Origin: Pleurocapsa minor HA4230-MV1
GTDB taxonomy: Bacteria; Cyanobacteriota; Cyanobacteriia; Cyanobacteriales; Xenococcaceae
Length of the DNA stretch: 64,000 bases
NCBI GenBank assembly: GCA_019359095.1
Contig: JAHHHZ010000011.1
Span: 62,001 to 126,000 of the forward strand
Direction of reading: 5' to 3'
A program made the position numbers and the translations under genes. Below the pieces are notes generated by a model. That model did no database searches. It was given only the letters and a program-made list of their open reading frames with translations, and was not told the origin of the DNA. Below, piece after piece: positions 63,848-64,000 of this stretch. Position 1 is the stretch's first letter. Each line of letters opens with the position of its first letter.

Positions 63848-64000
63848 TTAATTCTTCAACGCAGAGAGGTCTAATGCCTCAAAATCTTGCAGAAACTCCA
63901 GTAAACGAGTTGCAATACTGTCTACTCCTTGTGGTGCGTTAGATTCAATATTTAGCGGTATAACTGGATCGTGTAGGGAAAGGCGCAATAAAAACCAGCC
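63848..64000 (-). CDS. C-terminal end of a phosphohexomutase-type protein (partial)
   Basis: The minus strand encodes GWFLLRLSLHDPVIPLNIES, then DSIATRLLEFLQDFEALDLSALKN and a stop. The RLSLHDPV-type segment corresponds to the last domain of phosphoglucomutase/phosphomannomutase-like enzymes, where a phosphate-binding loop (normally RPSGTEP) lies. Only the final 50 residues are in the window, so the call rests on a short match and the exact enzyme cannot be given. Confidence 0.55.
   Translation of the reverse strand, partial: GWFLLRLSLHDPVIPLNIESNAPQGVDSIATRLLEFLQDFEALDLSALKN

Noticed and set aside
1-64000. tRNA or rRNA genes
   Set aside because: I found no T-loop (TTCRANNC) with matching acceptor stem in the intergenic gaps on either strand; the scan was by eye and could miss a degenerate one.

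Overview
The window reads as chromosomal DNA of an AT-rich cyanobacterium. The evidence is the very high density of the HIP1 octamer GCGATCGC, and genes that are typically cyanobacterial: the bicarbonate transporter cmpABCD, a flavodiiron protein, a PucC-family transporter, DUF1995, a DICT-domain kinase, DUF29, a NIL-domain protein and a group 2 sigma factor. Many short heptamer repeats and mobile fragments point to a large, repeat-rich genome, possibly a Pleurocapsales-like or related lineage (inference only). I saw no rRNA, tRNA, CRISPR array, prophage or complete insertion sequence.

Layout. 1-7.7 kb: a low-carbon locus, with a flavodiiron gene (cut by the window edge) diverging from cmpABCD. 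7.8-22.6 kb: an accessory and decaying region. It holds DUF433/PIN-like toxin-antitoxin-type pairs (one intact, one interrupted, one reduced to fragments), a deleted SDR/hydrolase pair joined across a MITE-like element, a DJ-1/beta-lactamase/LysR group with relics of a second LysR copy, a sigma-factor/ankyrin junction at a HIP1 site, and a large polyferredoxin-cNMP-binding protein. 22.8-29 kb: glycosyltransferase, NIL protein, DUF1995, a polytopic membrane protein and chorismate mutase. 29-40.5 kb: PucC-type transporter, lepA, a histidine kinase, an egtC-egtB pair, tadA, and an ArsA/GET3-type ATPase with two small neighbours. 40.6-45.9 kb: a secreted-looking beta/gamma-crystallin protein, three tandem AIM24 genes, an M48 protease and two overlapping FeoA genes. 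46-64 kb: largely housekeeping: glpD, bestrophin, priA, a sigma factor, a LivM permease, an Stf0 sulfotransferase, fni, a DICT kinase, an HDAC-family enzyme, rsmH, a dienelactone hydrolase and the end of a phosphohexomutase-type gene.

The most unusual feature is the repeat ecology. Several families of short palindromic or terminal-inverted-repeat elements occur between genes. Members of at least two families also lie in frame inside coding genes (polyferredoxin protein, glycosyltransferase, priA), so the host proteins carry extra peptide segments. One MITE family with ends reading TAAGTAGGT occurs three times. Several gene breakpoints coincide with a repeat or a HIP1 site, so repeats seem to drive gene decay here.

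Functionally, cmpABCD and the flavodiiron protein would act together under carbon limitation (HCO3- uptake and an electron sink for photosynthesis). egtC-egtB suggests ergothioneine-type thiol synthesis. The remaining genes are mostly single-gene transcription units. Start codons were adjusted where a ribosome binding site or family length argued for it.
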